A stretch of DNA of 64,000 bases from Latrodectus hesperus (taxonomy: Eukaryota > Arthropoda > Arachnida > Araneae > Theridiidae): the NCBI GenBank assembly GCA_037975125.1, contig CM075862.1, positions 13,005,625 through 13,069,624 of the forward strand, read 5' to 3'. Numbering within the stretch: position 1 is the stretch's first letter; every line of letters starts with the position of its first letter. A program made the translations under genes and the position numbers. Under the pieces are notes generated by a model. It was not told the origin of the DNA. It searched no databases and saw only the letters and a program-made list of their open reading frames with translations. Of this stretch, positions 44,341 through 55,259 are shown piece by piece.

Positions 44341-45060
44341 GTTTGATCTCGATGTAAATTAAAAATTTTGCTTTTGTTTATTTTCGTTTAACTTATGTTA
44401 CAATAAAAGTTATTTGTTTTGTTTTATTCATTTATGTGGGATTTAAAAACGTGTTCCTTAAGTGTCGCAGGAAACTGTTAATTCTTTTGTCTGCTATCAT
44501 TATATAAAATTTTCACTGTTATGCATGAGCGTTGTAACTTTAAATAAGCAACCCATGTTGAGCAGAAGTCGGTTTTATAAGCATGTATCTGCGGTGTGCC
44601 AAATCCAATTTACCAGTATTGTTCAGGGCGCCACCTAGCAGAAAATGTTTGAAACAATTCCATTTCCGTGGAATTGTTCAAATATACAGATTCCATATAT
44701 GCAGTGGCATGGAATAAAGTTTCTTTAGTTTTATTTTATGTTAATTATACATCAATTAACGATTTTTAGTAACGTAAAAATGAAATAAAGTAATTTACAA
44801 CAGAAATAAAAAAGAAACTGCACATGTGTGTTATCTATCTTTGAGACATTTATTAAAATTAAAAATAATCTTGTATATAAAATGAAAAAAATAGATTTTA
44901 ATTTTTGAAGTTTATCTTTGCACTGCTTTACTTAATTTCGCATTAATAAAGAGTGCCATTGAGAATGGTTCCCAGTGCCAAATATGGCACGCATGCTGCT
45001 TAAGTTACTAATATAAAGTATGCAAGCGCATTTGTTACATATTTCCTACAGCCATGTCAT
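44341..45060. other. AT-rich noncoding stretch
   Basis: Contains the CTCF-like word at 44626-44641. No gene. Confidence 0.55.
44626..44641 (-). promoter_or_regulatory. CTCF-like motif
   Basis: On the minus strand CTGCTAGGTGGCGCCC contains an exact YAGRKGGCRS core (CTAGGTGGCGC), the part most conserved between vertebrate and insect CTCF sites. Two outer positions do not fit. Confidence 0.38.
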
Positions 45061-45076
45061 TAAAAGATACGGTTGC

Positions 45077-45129
45077 AGTTCTGCTTGACCTAAGTTCTGC
45101 CGTACGGCAGAACTCTGAGTTCTGCCGTA
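45077..45129. repeat. 22-bp perfect palindrome plus two further half-sites
   Basis: AGTTCTGCCGTACGGCAGAACT (45093-45114) is its own reverse complement. AGTTCTGC occurs again at 45077-45084 and AGTTCTGCCGTA again at 45118-45129. A SINE-A-like B-box word ('gagttcgaatcctagg') follows at about 45153, so part of this may be a rearranged SINE head. Confidence 0.93.
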
Positions 45130-45729
45130 GTCTCTGTTCAATCATAGCTCTGAGTTCGAATCCTAGGAGAAACGCTTAGATGTTAACTATTCTTTCCTGC
45201 ATGTGAAAATATGCCCAAGAGCGAGTAACATTTCCTTTATTTCATTTCAGATATTTAAATTAGTTCTTGTGGAACCAATACGAGATAAGATGCATCAAAT
45301 TACGACTGTTATTATAATTTGTAGCATCACATTTCTCATTCATTGATAGAGATTATTATATTTGCGGATACAAATGCATGTATTTATTCATCGAAAATAG
45401 GAAAATATTCATATTTTTAACCTCCAAAATACTACGCTTTCAATTATTTTCACTTTGCAACATGTAGTTGATTTTTTTTTAAATATTTGAAAGATACCTA
45501 CCAGAGAGCCCTTGAATTTTAAGGAAATTATATCTCATCAATTTTTTACTAGGAAAATATATTTGAGTATCGCTCTCTTTAAAATGTTCCCATTTCTTTT
45601 ATCATATAATTCTCTTTTACCGCTGCTACCTGTTAAAAAAATTTTTTTAGCATTATTGTTTAACAAATGAAACAATATAAATGCATTTTCTGATGAAAGA
45701 TTCTGTTCTTTTATCATTGTGTTTTCGGA
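45130..45729. other. AT-rich noncoding stretch, possible SINE relic
   Basis: 45130-45225 may be a degraded SINE-A (B-box-like word, 'gcttagatgttaac'). The remainder is AT-rich with nothing recognised. Confidence 0.45.
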
Positions 45730-46010
45730 AATGACAGCCTTGTGTCATCCAGGGTGTTGAAAGAGGGTGCTGTTGGTGCGGGAAGGGGCGAAGCGAGATG
45801 TCGCCGATTTTGAAATGAGTGAATCATGTTGTCGATGGAAAGGACAAGGGAGTGAAAGTAGGGCGGGGGCCTGCCTCACGTGACATATCGGGTATTCCCC
45901 CGTTCTCGTTTTCCTTTTGATGTAGAGGTCAAGGAGTGAAAGGCGCGCGTTATTGTTACTTTTTTTGTGTCAATTCTCTGATGAAAAAACGCTTTGATTC
46001 GCTGCCTCGG
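45730..46010. promoter_or_regulatory. GC-richer islet with GC-box and M-box
   Basis: GGGCGGGGGC (45861-45870) is an exact Sp/KLF GC-box. TCACGTGA (45876-45883) is the palindromic E-box (USF/MITF type) five bases further on. Such pairs are common in proximal promoters, but no transcript structure is visible nearby. Confidence 0.38.
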
Positions 46011-46140
46011 AAAACATTTAAAAAGTTAGCTTTTTTTAATTATTGTATTTTTTTTATTAAGAAGTACTATAAATGTATTTTTGAGTTAAACAAATATTTT
46101 TGTGTTTCTTATCGCTTGTTAACAAGGTAGTTAGTAGATG

Positions 46141-46440
46141 TGCCGACCAATGGCTGTGTGGTTAGTGTTCCTGACTCTTGAGCTGTGGGTCCCGGGTTTG
46201 AATCCCGGTTCGGGCATGGATGTTACTATCTCTCTGTGTTTCTCTGTCCTTTCTTGTGTGTTGATGTATGAATGTGGCCCGCCTTATAAACGGGTCTGTG
46301 GTGGTATGACGCGGGTAATGCTACTCGCCTCCGTGTCTTGGTTCACAGGTGCCCGCTGGGTAACGACAAATGAGTAGCAGTTTCCGGCCTTGTTGTGGCG
46401 AAGGGTTAGTCACCCAAGTGCCCGCCGTTATTAAAAAAAA
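46141..46440 (+). mobile_element. SINE-B copy, subfamily variant
   Basis: A 10-bp direct repeat with one mismatch (ttagtagatg 46131-46140, ttagtaggtg 46441-46450) brackets a 300-bp element. The head is 'tgccgaccaatggctgtgtgg' and the B-box is in 'gggtttgaatcccggttcgg'. The first half matches the 38505 copy ('gggcatggatgt', 'ccttataaacggg'). The 3' half ('gtatgacgcgggtaatgcta' onward) is different, so this is a distinct subfamily with an ATT/AAA tail. The 79-codon frame 46138-46377 is this SINE. Confidence 0.9.
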
Positions 46441-46654
46441 TTAGTAGGTGTTTCATTGTAGACTTAAGTGCTTTATGGGAATGGCTGTTTTTATGCTTAG
46501 AGTTTAATCTTCTTGTGACTTTTAGGTACTAAGGAAGGAATAGATGCCATTTTGTGAATGGGCTATGTCATTAAGTTCCGAAATGGGTTGGTTGTCTGTA
46601 ATTTAAAAACGGGGAACAAGCACAAGATCCTCAGATCCCCCCTTTGAGGTATTT

Positions 46655-46815
46655 GAACCAATCTGGCAGCAGCAGTGCTCTGTCCTTCCATTCAGCTGTT
46701 CATAGGTTCGATTATTACTTCGGGATTGGATGTTCGTAGTGTTTCGGAATCTATTTTAAACTGTAAGTCATGATCTAATTAGTTCTTTTGCGACAAAAAT
46801 GACAACATCAACCAA
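46655..46815 (+). mobile_element. SINE-A copy, diverged
   Basis: 'aatctggcagcagcagtgct', 'cagctgttcataggttcgat', 'ggattggatgttcgtagtg', 'cggaatctattttaaactg' and 'gatctaattagttcttttgc'. Confidence 0.78.
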
Positions 46816-46819
46816 AATC

Positions 46820-46945
46820 TATCCCAGAGATATCATTTCACTTGGAAGACATTGCGACCACGATCTATTTACCTGGATCGTGTAAAGAACTCTCTACCAC
46901 GAGAACGACGATTTTGCCAAACAGACCACACGGCTGCTTGCGCTA
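46820..46945 (-). mobile_element. SINE-C partial copy
   Basis: 'atcatttcacttggaagac', 'attgcgaccacgatctattt' and 'taccacgagaacgacgat' followed by 'gccaaacagaccac' match the head-proximal half of the 51807 copy. It lies directly after a SINE-A. Confidence 0.72.
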
Positions 46946-47369
46946 AAATTTAATTTTTGAATTTTATAATTTTTCCGACATTATATAATTTTTAATGATA
47001 TAAATGAAATATAACATACTTTATTGTAGTTAATTTGTTTATTGTGTAAAGTTAAAAGTAATTATCAATAATAAACTATTCTATTTATTGATGTGTATAT
47101 TTTGCTGCTCTTAAAGTACTATAAATTTTATCGAGAAACATTTTTCAGTATGATTAATTTTATAATTGTTATCATTTGGTTTCTTTGTGTACGTATGCAG
47201 TGTAACATTTGCTGTTCAACTTACTGGGATTCATTCAGAGTGATTTATGGTATGGTGTCTATTTTTTGCGTAAACGACATCATATATTAAGAGAACAAGA
47301 GAAAAACACTATTATTGCTCGTGGAAACACGTCAGGAAACAAATTTGTCAGTTTTCATGTTACGCCTTA
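46946..47369. other. AT-rich noncoding stretch
   Basis: No gene. A single TGATTTATGG (47241-47250) matches the Exd/AbdB-type consensus but is expected several times by chance in AT-rich DNA. Confidence 0.55.
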
Positions 47370-47680
47370 TTATTTTCATCGCTTAAAACATCGCCAACGA
47401 TTTCCACGGCGATTTATTCCGGGGGGCAGATGTATTTCGAAATCATGTTTGCGCCTTCCAGTGGGTTGACTTCGGAGGAGTGGTTTGCAGGTCCCCTAGA
47501 GCTACGCGATGCCCTGCTTGCTATATAAAAAATGTGGGGTGCACTGAATATTTTTTACGATGGAGACCCCTCAGTAAATGATGGATCGCCCACATGGCAC
47601 TCTAGGAAATGTCTAATCGTGCAACAAAATATTAAGCACTGCCGCCGCTATCGCGTGAAAAAGAATGAACTAGTTACAGA
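47370..47680. other. GC-richer islet with TATA-like word
   Basis: A mixed block includes 'gcttgctatataaaaaatg' (TATA-like, about 47523) and 'cactgccgccgctatcgcg'. No initiator or downstream gene could be identified. Confidence 0.28.
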
Positions 47681-48319
47681 AATTATTTTTCGTAAGTGTG
47701 GAGTAATCAAAGCATTTCTTATTTATTTTTTATTATCTGCCAGGTGGGTGTTATTGTTTTGTTGAAGCATCACTTCTGTTTCTAACATTTTGCAAAATCG
47801 CGATTTTGTATACAAATGTCTTTGTTTATTGCTACCTGTGGATCTTTCGATTATAGTTATGGGCCATTATGTGTGATTGTATTATTAAATATGGTCTGAT
47901 TGTATTTATTCTATTAATCTAAAATCTCAGTTTATTTAACACTGCAGAAAAATATTTCGCTTATGCAAGTTTAATGGTCCTCCCCATAATTAAAAGATGG
48001 CTTTAATGAGGTTTCGACGACTGACGATTTTGATTTCAGCATCTCATCCAATGAATTAATGCGAAATCAAACGATTCAAATACGCAACGTAATAATACTG
48101 AGTTATCGCAAATATTGGGTATGCGTAAGATTATTTAATATTGTACCTTATCGAAATTTAGCCCATAAAGAAATAAGTGAATTAATTATTATTGTTTGAG
48201 TATTTATTTCAATGTTCCTTAATGCACAAGAATTATAATTTGTCATTCATTTTCTTTTGTACCTAATTTTAATATACGTGCTTTAATTCATTTGAAATGA
48301 TCCGTTATTTGAAATTGAC
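47681..48319. other. AT-rich noncoding stretch
   Basis: Nothing recognisable. Confidence 0.6.
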
Positions 48320-48465
48320 AGCTATTTCCTCCAGTTTAATAGTTCGTGAGTTCGACTCTCCCTCTGATTTATGTGTCTGCAGTGGTTCGAAATCTAATTT
48401 CAATTGTGAGTCGCGCTATTATTAGCCTGTGTGCAGGAGGTAATTATAACAGCAAACCAACTATT
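48320..48465 (+). mobile_element. SINE-A copy, diverged
   Basis: 'ctccagtttaatagttcgtg', 'agttcgactctccctctgat', 'tgtctgcagtggttcgaaat' and 'tattattagcctgtgtgcag'. Confidence 0.72.
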
Positions 48466-48499
48466 CAAATCCTTCTTCCACATTAAAATGAGAATCATT

Positions 48500-48645
48500 C
48501 TTCATTCTCAATTTTAAAAGTTCGTGGGTCCGAATCCCACCTTGGGTATGAATGTTTGCAGTGGTTTGGAATTCATTTTAAGCCATAGGTTCTCGTCTAG
48601 TTAACCCTTGTATGCAAAAAATGACTGTTGAGCGACAAACAAGCC
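48500..48645 (+). mobile_element. SINE-A copy, 5' truncated
   Basis: From 'ttctcaattttaaaagttcg' it has B-box 'gggtccgaatccc', 'accttgggtatgaatgtttg', 'gccataggttctcgtctag' and 'aaaatgactgttgagcgaca'. It is close to consensus and lies 40 bp after the previous copy. Confidence 0.85.
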
Positions 48646-48849
48646 AGGTCTGGATTTTAAAAACTTGAAGTAAGATTTCAAAAAATGGGTTTCAATCAAA
48701 AAAAAATGTAACCAACCGATCTTTTTCAACTGAACAGAGATATGAATGAATATAAGATCCATCAATGCAGGAAAACGGGTTTTACAGTGTTTAAAGCGGA
48801 TTTTATTCGTGCTATAAAATATGGCACTGATGGACAAGTAAATATCGGG

Positions 48850-49270
48850 GCAGGGTGGGCCGAGGCAAATGGCGGCCTCATACTTCTGATGAGTGTGTAG
48901 GTTTTTGGCAACAGTTATTATCTTTTCTTTCAAAAGTCCAAACTGTCCCCCGTTTCCAGCTTAGCAGAAAATATTTCGAGTCCGGCTGCTCTAGACAAAT
49001 GCATCATGGCTCGCTCATTCACATGTTTTTGACCCGGCTCCGTCTCGAACATGCCAGACATGGCAGCGTCCGGCCGAGTGACCCTCCGACCCTGGCGGCC
49101 ATCCATCATCCGCGCATCGATCGCGCGGTTTATTATTTAATCATGGTAAAGGTATCGGTCCGATTAATACGGCCGTGTACTTTTGCGCCTGGGTAACACG
49201 CTAAAGAATGACTCCCGCTCACACGGTATCTTGTCGCACCTTCCCCATGGTGTTGGAGGCGGAAAAAAAG
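48850..49270. promoter_or_regulatory. GC-rich islet, candidate cis-regulatory element
   Basis: A strongly GC-rich block has 'gcaaatggcggcctca' (YY1/Pho type), 'ctggcggccatccatcatcc', then 'cgcgcatcgatcgcgcgg' (near-palindromic) directly followed by 'tttattatttaatcatgg' and 'cggtccgattaatacggc' (homeodomain-type). The 113-codon plus frame 48855-49196 has no recognisable domain. It is among the best enhancer-like blocks in the window. Confidence 0.42.
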
Positions 49271-50644
49271 CAGCCCTCCTGTTTTTCCATTATTTTTTGT
49301 TTCCAAATCATAGTATGGTAAAAATGTATTGAAAAAATAACTTTCTGATATTTTAGTTAAGTAAAGAGAATACTAACACACACACATATCTATAATGTGT
49401 GTTAAATCTTGAGAATACAAGGTGTTTGTAATGACTAAACACCTTGTATTTATTAAATTTTTAAAGATGTACAGATTAATTTTATGCATATATAAATATG
49501 TGCATTTTATATTGTTTTTACCGTATTCCAGTATTTTCATTATTCTGCTACTTAAGTATAATTTTTATTGCATTACTTTTAATAATTTGCGTATAATAAT
49601 CACTATCAAGTTAGTAAATAGTTTTTTTTTACACAAATTTAATTATTTAGGTTTTTAATACTTTCAGGGACATTTTATACTAAGCCTAACATGGCGTCTT
49701 ATCACTGTAGGTAATCTTGGTTATGTATTCAAATTTTGACTATTTTGCATTTTAAAATAATCGTACAAGCCATTATCCGAAATCTTATTTCTCTTAAGTA
49801 GTTGCATGGTAGAGGAAACAATTATTGTATCTTTTATATAAATCAAACAACTTCTTGTAACTGAATTCAAAAATTACATTCATTGCCACCTATAATTGTA
49901 TTGCGTTGTAATAAGTCTCGCTTCTGCAATATTTCGTTCCCATTCTCATTTGTAACCAGTATCAAAATATTTTAAATTTAAACATGTAAGTGAGAAAGCT
50001 GAATACAGTTCGATAATTCTTAATTGCACTGTTATGAATATTATCTAAATACATGTAACACAAATATGATACATAATAATAATAAAATAATGCATAATTC
50101 TACTCTTTAAGTTTATGACATTTTTGAATGGCTGCCTGTCTGCATGAAACGCAGCAAGCCAAAGATAATGAAATTCAAAACTATATTTCTGTTCTCACTG
50201 ATAATGGATTTGAATTCGCAGATTATAAGGGTGGTTTGAAAATTCAAAAATAGGAAATTTTTAGTTATTTACCTCAATTTATTCTTTTAAATTCCTGATA
50301 AAATAATTTTCAAAATTTTTTTTCCTTTTAGATCCTTTGTAATTTGTTTTCTAGCTATGTTACTTAACATTTTTATTAGTCATAGATTAATTTAATGTCA
50401 TTGATGTCATGATTTACTTTGTCGATGACTATTTTAAACCTAAAGTGTGATTTGCATTCGTATTTACAATTGATTATGTCGTTAGGTAATGCCCGTTCAT
50501 TTCCGGTACATTTAAATCTTTCTGCACTTCAAAGGGTGAAATAATTAATTGGGACTTAGTAGTTACGAGTGTGCTATCTATTTGAAAGCGAGTGCTCGTA
50601 CTTTAGGAACAGGAATCAAATAGCATTTTAGGTTTCTTACCGCA
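49271..50644. other. AT-rich noncoding stretch
   Basis: Contains the hairpin at 49414-49450. No gene or recognised transposon. Confidence 0.6.
49414..49450. repeat. Perfect 14-bp inverted repeat, 9-bp loop
   Basis: 'aatacaaggtgttt' (49414-49427) and 'aaacaccttgtatt' (49437-49450) are exact reverse complements around 'gtaatgact'. As RNA this would fold to a 14-bp stem. Confidence 0.94.
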
Positions 50645-50765
50645 CCGGTATCACTTCACTTGGAGGACATTGTGACTATGATTGTGACCCAGCCTACATT
50701 GGAGAGCACATAACTTTTCGGTTTGGCCGAGTTTCCAACCATTAACCTTTTAACTGATACCTTTT
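50645..50765 (-). mobile_element. SINE-C partial copy
   Basis: 'tatcacttcacttggaggac', 'attgtgactatgattgtga', 'cccagcctacattggagag' and a decayed head ('tttccaaccattaacc'). Confidence 0.62.
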
Positions 50766-51119
50766 CTCATTGGGTGACCGTAAGTCCTTGCAACTGATTG
50801 TGTATCCACGTTAATCTATGACGACCAAAATCCTTCCGCTGGTGTGGTGTGCTTGTGAAGAGGACGGTGCAAGTTCAGGTGTGACTTTGTCACCTGTCTG
50901 TAGTTCAAAATGACAAGACATTTAGTAATGGGCAAGCATTCCAATCCCGTTAAACTTAAGGTACAGTACATGGCTCGCCGGCACCGCTATGCATGTATGT
51001 ACGGTTGATTGTAAATTTATTTATTGATGATACATTTAATTGGGAATGGGTTTGCTTTTTATTAAGTTGAATTTTTACATAAACTTTTTAAATTTTTTTA
51101 GGTGTTTGTTTTTGTGGCT
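50766..51119. other. Noncoding stretch
   Basis: Mixed, then AT-rich. Nothing recognised. Confidence 0.55.
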
Positions 51120-51600
51120 AATATTTTGAATTCATATTCTGACTGCTAACTATAAGATTCCACCTGCCTATCGTTTCGAAAAAGCTTTTTTGTCGCCGTG
51201 GCTGCAAAGGGTTGACGTCATCCTCGGCCAGGAAGCGAGTCTTGTCCCATCGATGCGTGAATGCGAATTCCTGCGTTCTTTTTTTTTGTCGCATGTAACC
51301 GTGGGTGCGCACGCGATGGTCCTCCCCCCCCCCTTGTGAGAGGAGACGCATCATCATAACTGTCAGGAGGTATCAAAGGACAGGCAGACGCTTTAAATGC
51401 CTCATGATGTCTGACGGCATGTTTCCAAACAGATTGGGTCCTGCCCCCGGCTGCCTTATTAATCTTCTTGCATTTCCAGCCATCTGCGGTGCTTGATCTG
51501 CAAACAGTGTTGTCGGCTCATAAATCTCCCCGCGGAATTCATTTTCGTAATCGCCTTCTAAAAATCGAGTGCGTGATTTTTGGGAGAGCGATTTTTTTTT
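51120..51600. promoter_or_regulatory. GC-rich islet, candidate cis-regulatory element
   Basis: Contains GTATCAAAGGA (about 51370-51380), an exact TCF/LEF-type ATCAAAGG site, together with 'ccttattaatcttc', 'ggctcataaatctc' and 'ttgacgtcatcc' (CRE-type TGACGTCA, about 51213). A C10 run lies near 51324. Frames are short and unrecognisable. Confidence 0.45.
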
Positions 51601-51806
51601 TTACTGCCATCCATTCTTGTACTGAGTATCTAACAGTGTTTGTTAAGCTGCTACTCACTTCTCCACCAGCAAGTGGTACGGCATGATTGTGCGAATCGGT
51701 TTAATTCGTTTATGTTCATCAGCAGGTGGCTGCATCAGTGACTTCCGGTATGTATGGTATGGAACTCTTATAAAATATGTTGTAGCCGCGTATGTCTATA
51801 AAATAT

Positions 51807-52109
51807 ATTGTGGTAGCAGCAGCACGCTTTCCTGTACCTATAGCCCTGAGTTGGGTTCTACCGGTTAGATAGAAGCAGCCGGGTGAAGAATTCTTGATTT
51901 TGAACCAGGGACCCAGCAGAAGAGCCCCAATACCTGGCCTGCCATCCCCAGAGGTATCATTTCACTTGGAGGACATTGCGACAAAGCTCAGTTTTAACAT
52001 ACCCCTGCCGCCATTAGTGAACACGACGGATCTTCGATCAAATCGGGATTTGAACTCACTACCTTCCGATAATGAGAACGACCCCCTAACCATGCAGGCC
52101 ACCTTAGTC
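51807..52109 (-). mobile_element. SINE-C reference copy, complete
   Basis: An exact 11-bp direct repeat CTATAAAATAT (51796-51806 and 52110-52120) brackets a 303-bp element. In reverse it starts near 'ggtggcctgcatggttaggg' (A-box region), B-box 'gagttcaaatccc', then a body through 'cactaatggcggcaggggta' and 'cctccaagtgaaatgatacc' to 'tacaggaaagcgtgctgct'. The 3' end is GCT/GTT-rich simple sequence. The frames over it are not genes. Confidence 0.94.
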
Positions 52110-52420
52110 CTATAAAATATCCTGTATAATATGCGGCTACTAGCGTTTCCATCTTTCAAGTTTACAAGAAGGGAAGTGATGGCATCTTCATATAATGGGG
52201 CACCCAGTCGGTGTGCCATCATAGTCCCTATAGTGGGTCTTCCTAATTTAGAAACATGGGCCAAGCAGAAGATCCCCAGTCTCTTATAAAATATGTGGCT
52301 GCGAATTTCGTGTTGTAGCAAGTGTCTCAAAGGTAGAAATGCGCTCTTCGCAGTGGATGATTGGAGACATTGTCGAACAATGGGCGATGGATTTCGCATT
52401 TTGTTTTCTTTTGCCAGGTG
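52110..52420. repeat. Repeated 'tataaaatat..ggctgcg' module
   Basis: 'cttataaaatatgttgtagc' occurs near 51769, 'ctataaaatatcctg...gcggctac' at 52110 and 'cttataaaatatgtggctgc' near 52284, so the SINE-C landed inside a local repeat. The 145-codon minus frame 51962-52399 spans SINE and repeat and is not a gene. Confidence 0.5.
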
Positions 52421-53860
52421 GATGCTTGGAGTTTTCTAAGTTTTATTCCTTGCGATAGGTGATTGTGGCCCGCTTCTTGCAAAAAGTCTTTCTGATAGAC
52501 AAATCACTGCGAATGATTGAGCAAGTCTTGCAACAGCTTTCTATTGTTAAGTGTCAATATGCTGTATCGCAAAAGCACTTTTGAGCCTTTTATATGAGCG
52601 TTAACCTTCTCAATTTGCAAAAAAATTAAAATAATAGTGGTGAACTTGGTTTTAAAACTTGATATTTTTTTCTAAGCTTTCATATCGTTAAAAATTATTT
52701 TTCTTAACCCTTACTAATGATATGTTTTAAGGCATTTAAAATTCGCCAGATATCGGTAAATATAGTTCAGAAATATGTTTCTGATACTAAATTATAGAAA
52801 TGTCCTATAAAAAAAACTTAGTTTGACTCGATTTAGCGAGATCTTTTTGGAAAAAAATTTATTATTCGTTGAATTTTATACACTGATTAAGTATGAATAA
52901 AATTGAGTTGTCTTGATTAAGAGAAGTGCTTAATGCTTGCTATTTTAATTTTGCTACCGACAGCAGACATACAACAGAAGTATTGTACCGATAGTTTTAT
53001 ATTCGAGTTACGAAATTACGATAGAACCGCAAAGAAATGATAAAAGGGTACTTAAAAGTAATACCAAAAATATTTTAGTTTTTACATGCGTTTTCCATGA
53101 GTGATCTTTTATCTTGTATTCTTGCTCAAGCTGGACTCAAATATTTTTTTCATTTTTTTGTATTTTCTTTTATTAGTTTTTTTTAATTGTTTAGTTCAGA
53201 GTAAATCTCGTTGCTTATCTGACTTGACATTGACAAATCTAACCTTATTTCTTGTAGCAACTCTTCAATTTAACTTCTGTGTTGTTTACATAAACTTTTT
53301 AGAAAATCAAAAATAAAATCGGCATTCTTTATTAAAACTGTTCACAGCAGATAATGTATTGTAACTTATAGATAATACTGTCCATGATGTTACTATACTC
53401 TTTAGTATTCTTTTTATAAGAAAATTTAACAATATTTTCCAGTTGTGTAAAGTGAATGTTATATCTGATGATGAACATTCCTAACTTTACAGTAAAAATA
53501 CAATAAAAATTTATGAGTAATTCGAGAAATTTCTTCTTTGAACTTGGGTGATTCTATTTTTTTTAATATGAAATTTTATTTCCTCTCTTTGTTGAAGTGT
53601 GTATCCTCAGTGACTCACTTTGGTATTGTTTTCTCGCGAATGTTCGGTTATTTTCCCACCTTCCCGCCTTCTGCAGTCTCTTCAATGCTGCTGGAAGATA
53701 AATCTACTTCGCTCATGGTTTTGTGGTGAATATTTCACTGCCATTATCATAATTAGTATTTATACGGGAAGCGGCTAATGCCTAATATATAGCAAGCTCA
53801 TTTTTACTTTTTAAATATTTGGTGGTGAAGTAGTCAGTAGTAACGGCGTTGATTTATACA
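52421..53860. other. AT-rich noncoding stretch
   Basis: An imperfect hairpin (arms about 53446-53460 and 53474-53491, 3-nt bulge) is the only structure noted. Confidence 0.55.
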
Positions 53861-54480
53861 AATTTAATTCGCCTTGTTACTTGCTTATAGGGTACATGAA
53901 AAGTCCACCGATGAGCTGGAGGGGGTGGGGAGAACTAACCGTGTGAGACTAGGGCGTGGCACACAGCGGCAAAATATTCTCTATGCGCTAATAAGCTATT
54001 TTATTTTTGCGCATTTTTTTCCTTTCCCTTTCTCTTTTTTTATTGTTTTTTACCATTGGCAGCAGTTTTCAGCTTTGGTAGCCTAGGATATGAGCGACCG
54101 CAGCTACTGACCTTCTCTCCCCACCTCCACCCACTCCTGGTTACACTTGCACTCGTAGTCCGTCTCTCACCGTTGGTCCTGGTTACCATGACGACCCCTT
54201 CTGCTCTAACCGTAAACAAAGGGTCAGAAAATGATATTTTCGCTTATTGTTATTTTTTAAAATCATATGTTCTTTCTCGTCGTGCATTTTTTTTTTCGTT
54301 ATTGTCCTTCTTACTCGTTATATCCACCCTCCTCTCTGCTTTCCCCCAAAAAAATTAGCCTCGTGCATATTTTAATGTGGATGGTGAGCGCAGGGAAGCC
54401 TCTTTATAGGCTTTATTGTGGGCTAAGGCGGGCACCTGTGTATCAAAGGGGTGGTATTGGTAATGGTCATGCCGAATATG
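53861..54480. other. GC-richer islet
   Basis: 'ggagggggtggggagaacta', 'agggcgtggcacacagcgg' and C-rich 'ctctccccacctccacccac' give alternating G- and C-rich strands. Overlapping plus frames (53874-54560) are unrecognisable. Confidence 0.3.
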
Positions 54481-55259
54481 GAGAGTTTGTATGTAATAAG
54501 TACTTATTTTATTCCCCCCCCCTTTTTAATGGCTATTTATACTTTGCATTTTCTTTTTAGTTATAGGATTGCACGGAATAATTAGATTGAATTTCGTAAA
54601 CAGTTTCATTCAAATATAAGTCTCAAATGGCCTCTGTATTTACAGTGAAATCGGTTACGAAACTGTTTCATTATATTTATCGTGACTAAACTCAATTTCT
54701 GTTAGGTTCACATATTTTTGGCTTGTATTCGTTTTCCAGAAAGATAATTTGAATATAAATTTAGTTGATTTTACTTTCATAATCTTGTGAGTTATGACTT
54801 TCAAAATTCATCTACATTTATTGTAAGATTGTAAAATAACTATTCAATAAATAAATATGCATGTATCAAATTTTTGTTGAAACCTTTACTCCTGAAATTA
54901 TCGATTCTTTTACCGAAGCAAAATTCAAACTTTTTAATTATCATTGCAATCTAAGCTCATTTTAATTATAAATACTACGAAAGACTGTATGAATTTTTTG
55001 CATTTAATTGTGTCATCGTAATAAATGTTGTAATTTAATGATATTATTTTAATATGAATGCATTTTCCAAAAAGTGATATTTTTTAATGTTAATCTTTAG
55101 ATTATTCGATATGTCTTTTTTTTCTCTTTTTGTCTTACTATATTAAACGACTAGTAAATAGTTAATTTGACTAACAATTTGCAAACTTTGCAGAAAAGCA
55201 TATTGATATATTTCTTAATTTAAAAAAAATTTCGAAACTTAGTTTTCAATTTTTTTCTT
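54481..55259. other. AT-rich noncoding stretch
   Basis: A C9 run near 54514; otherwise AT-rich with nothing recognised. Confidence 0.6.

Noticed and set aside
46138..46377. 79-codon frame as a small protein gene
   Set aside because: It lies inside a SINE-B copy with a target duplication.
51962..52399. 145-codon minus-strand frame as a gene
   Set aside because: The first third is SINE-C and the rest is a local repeat; no domain is recognisable.
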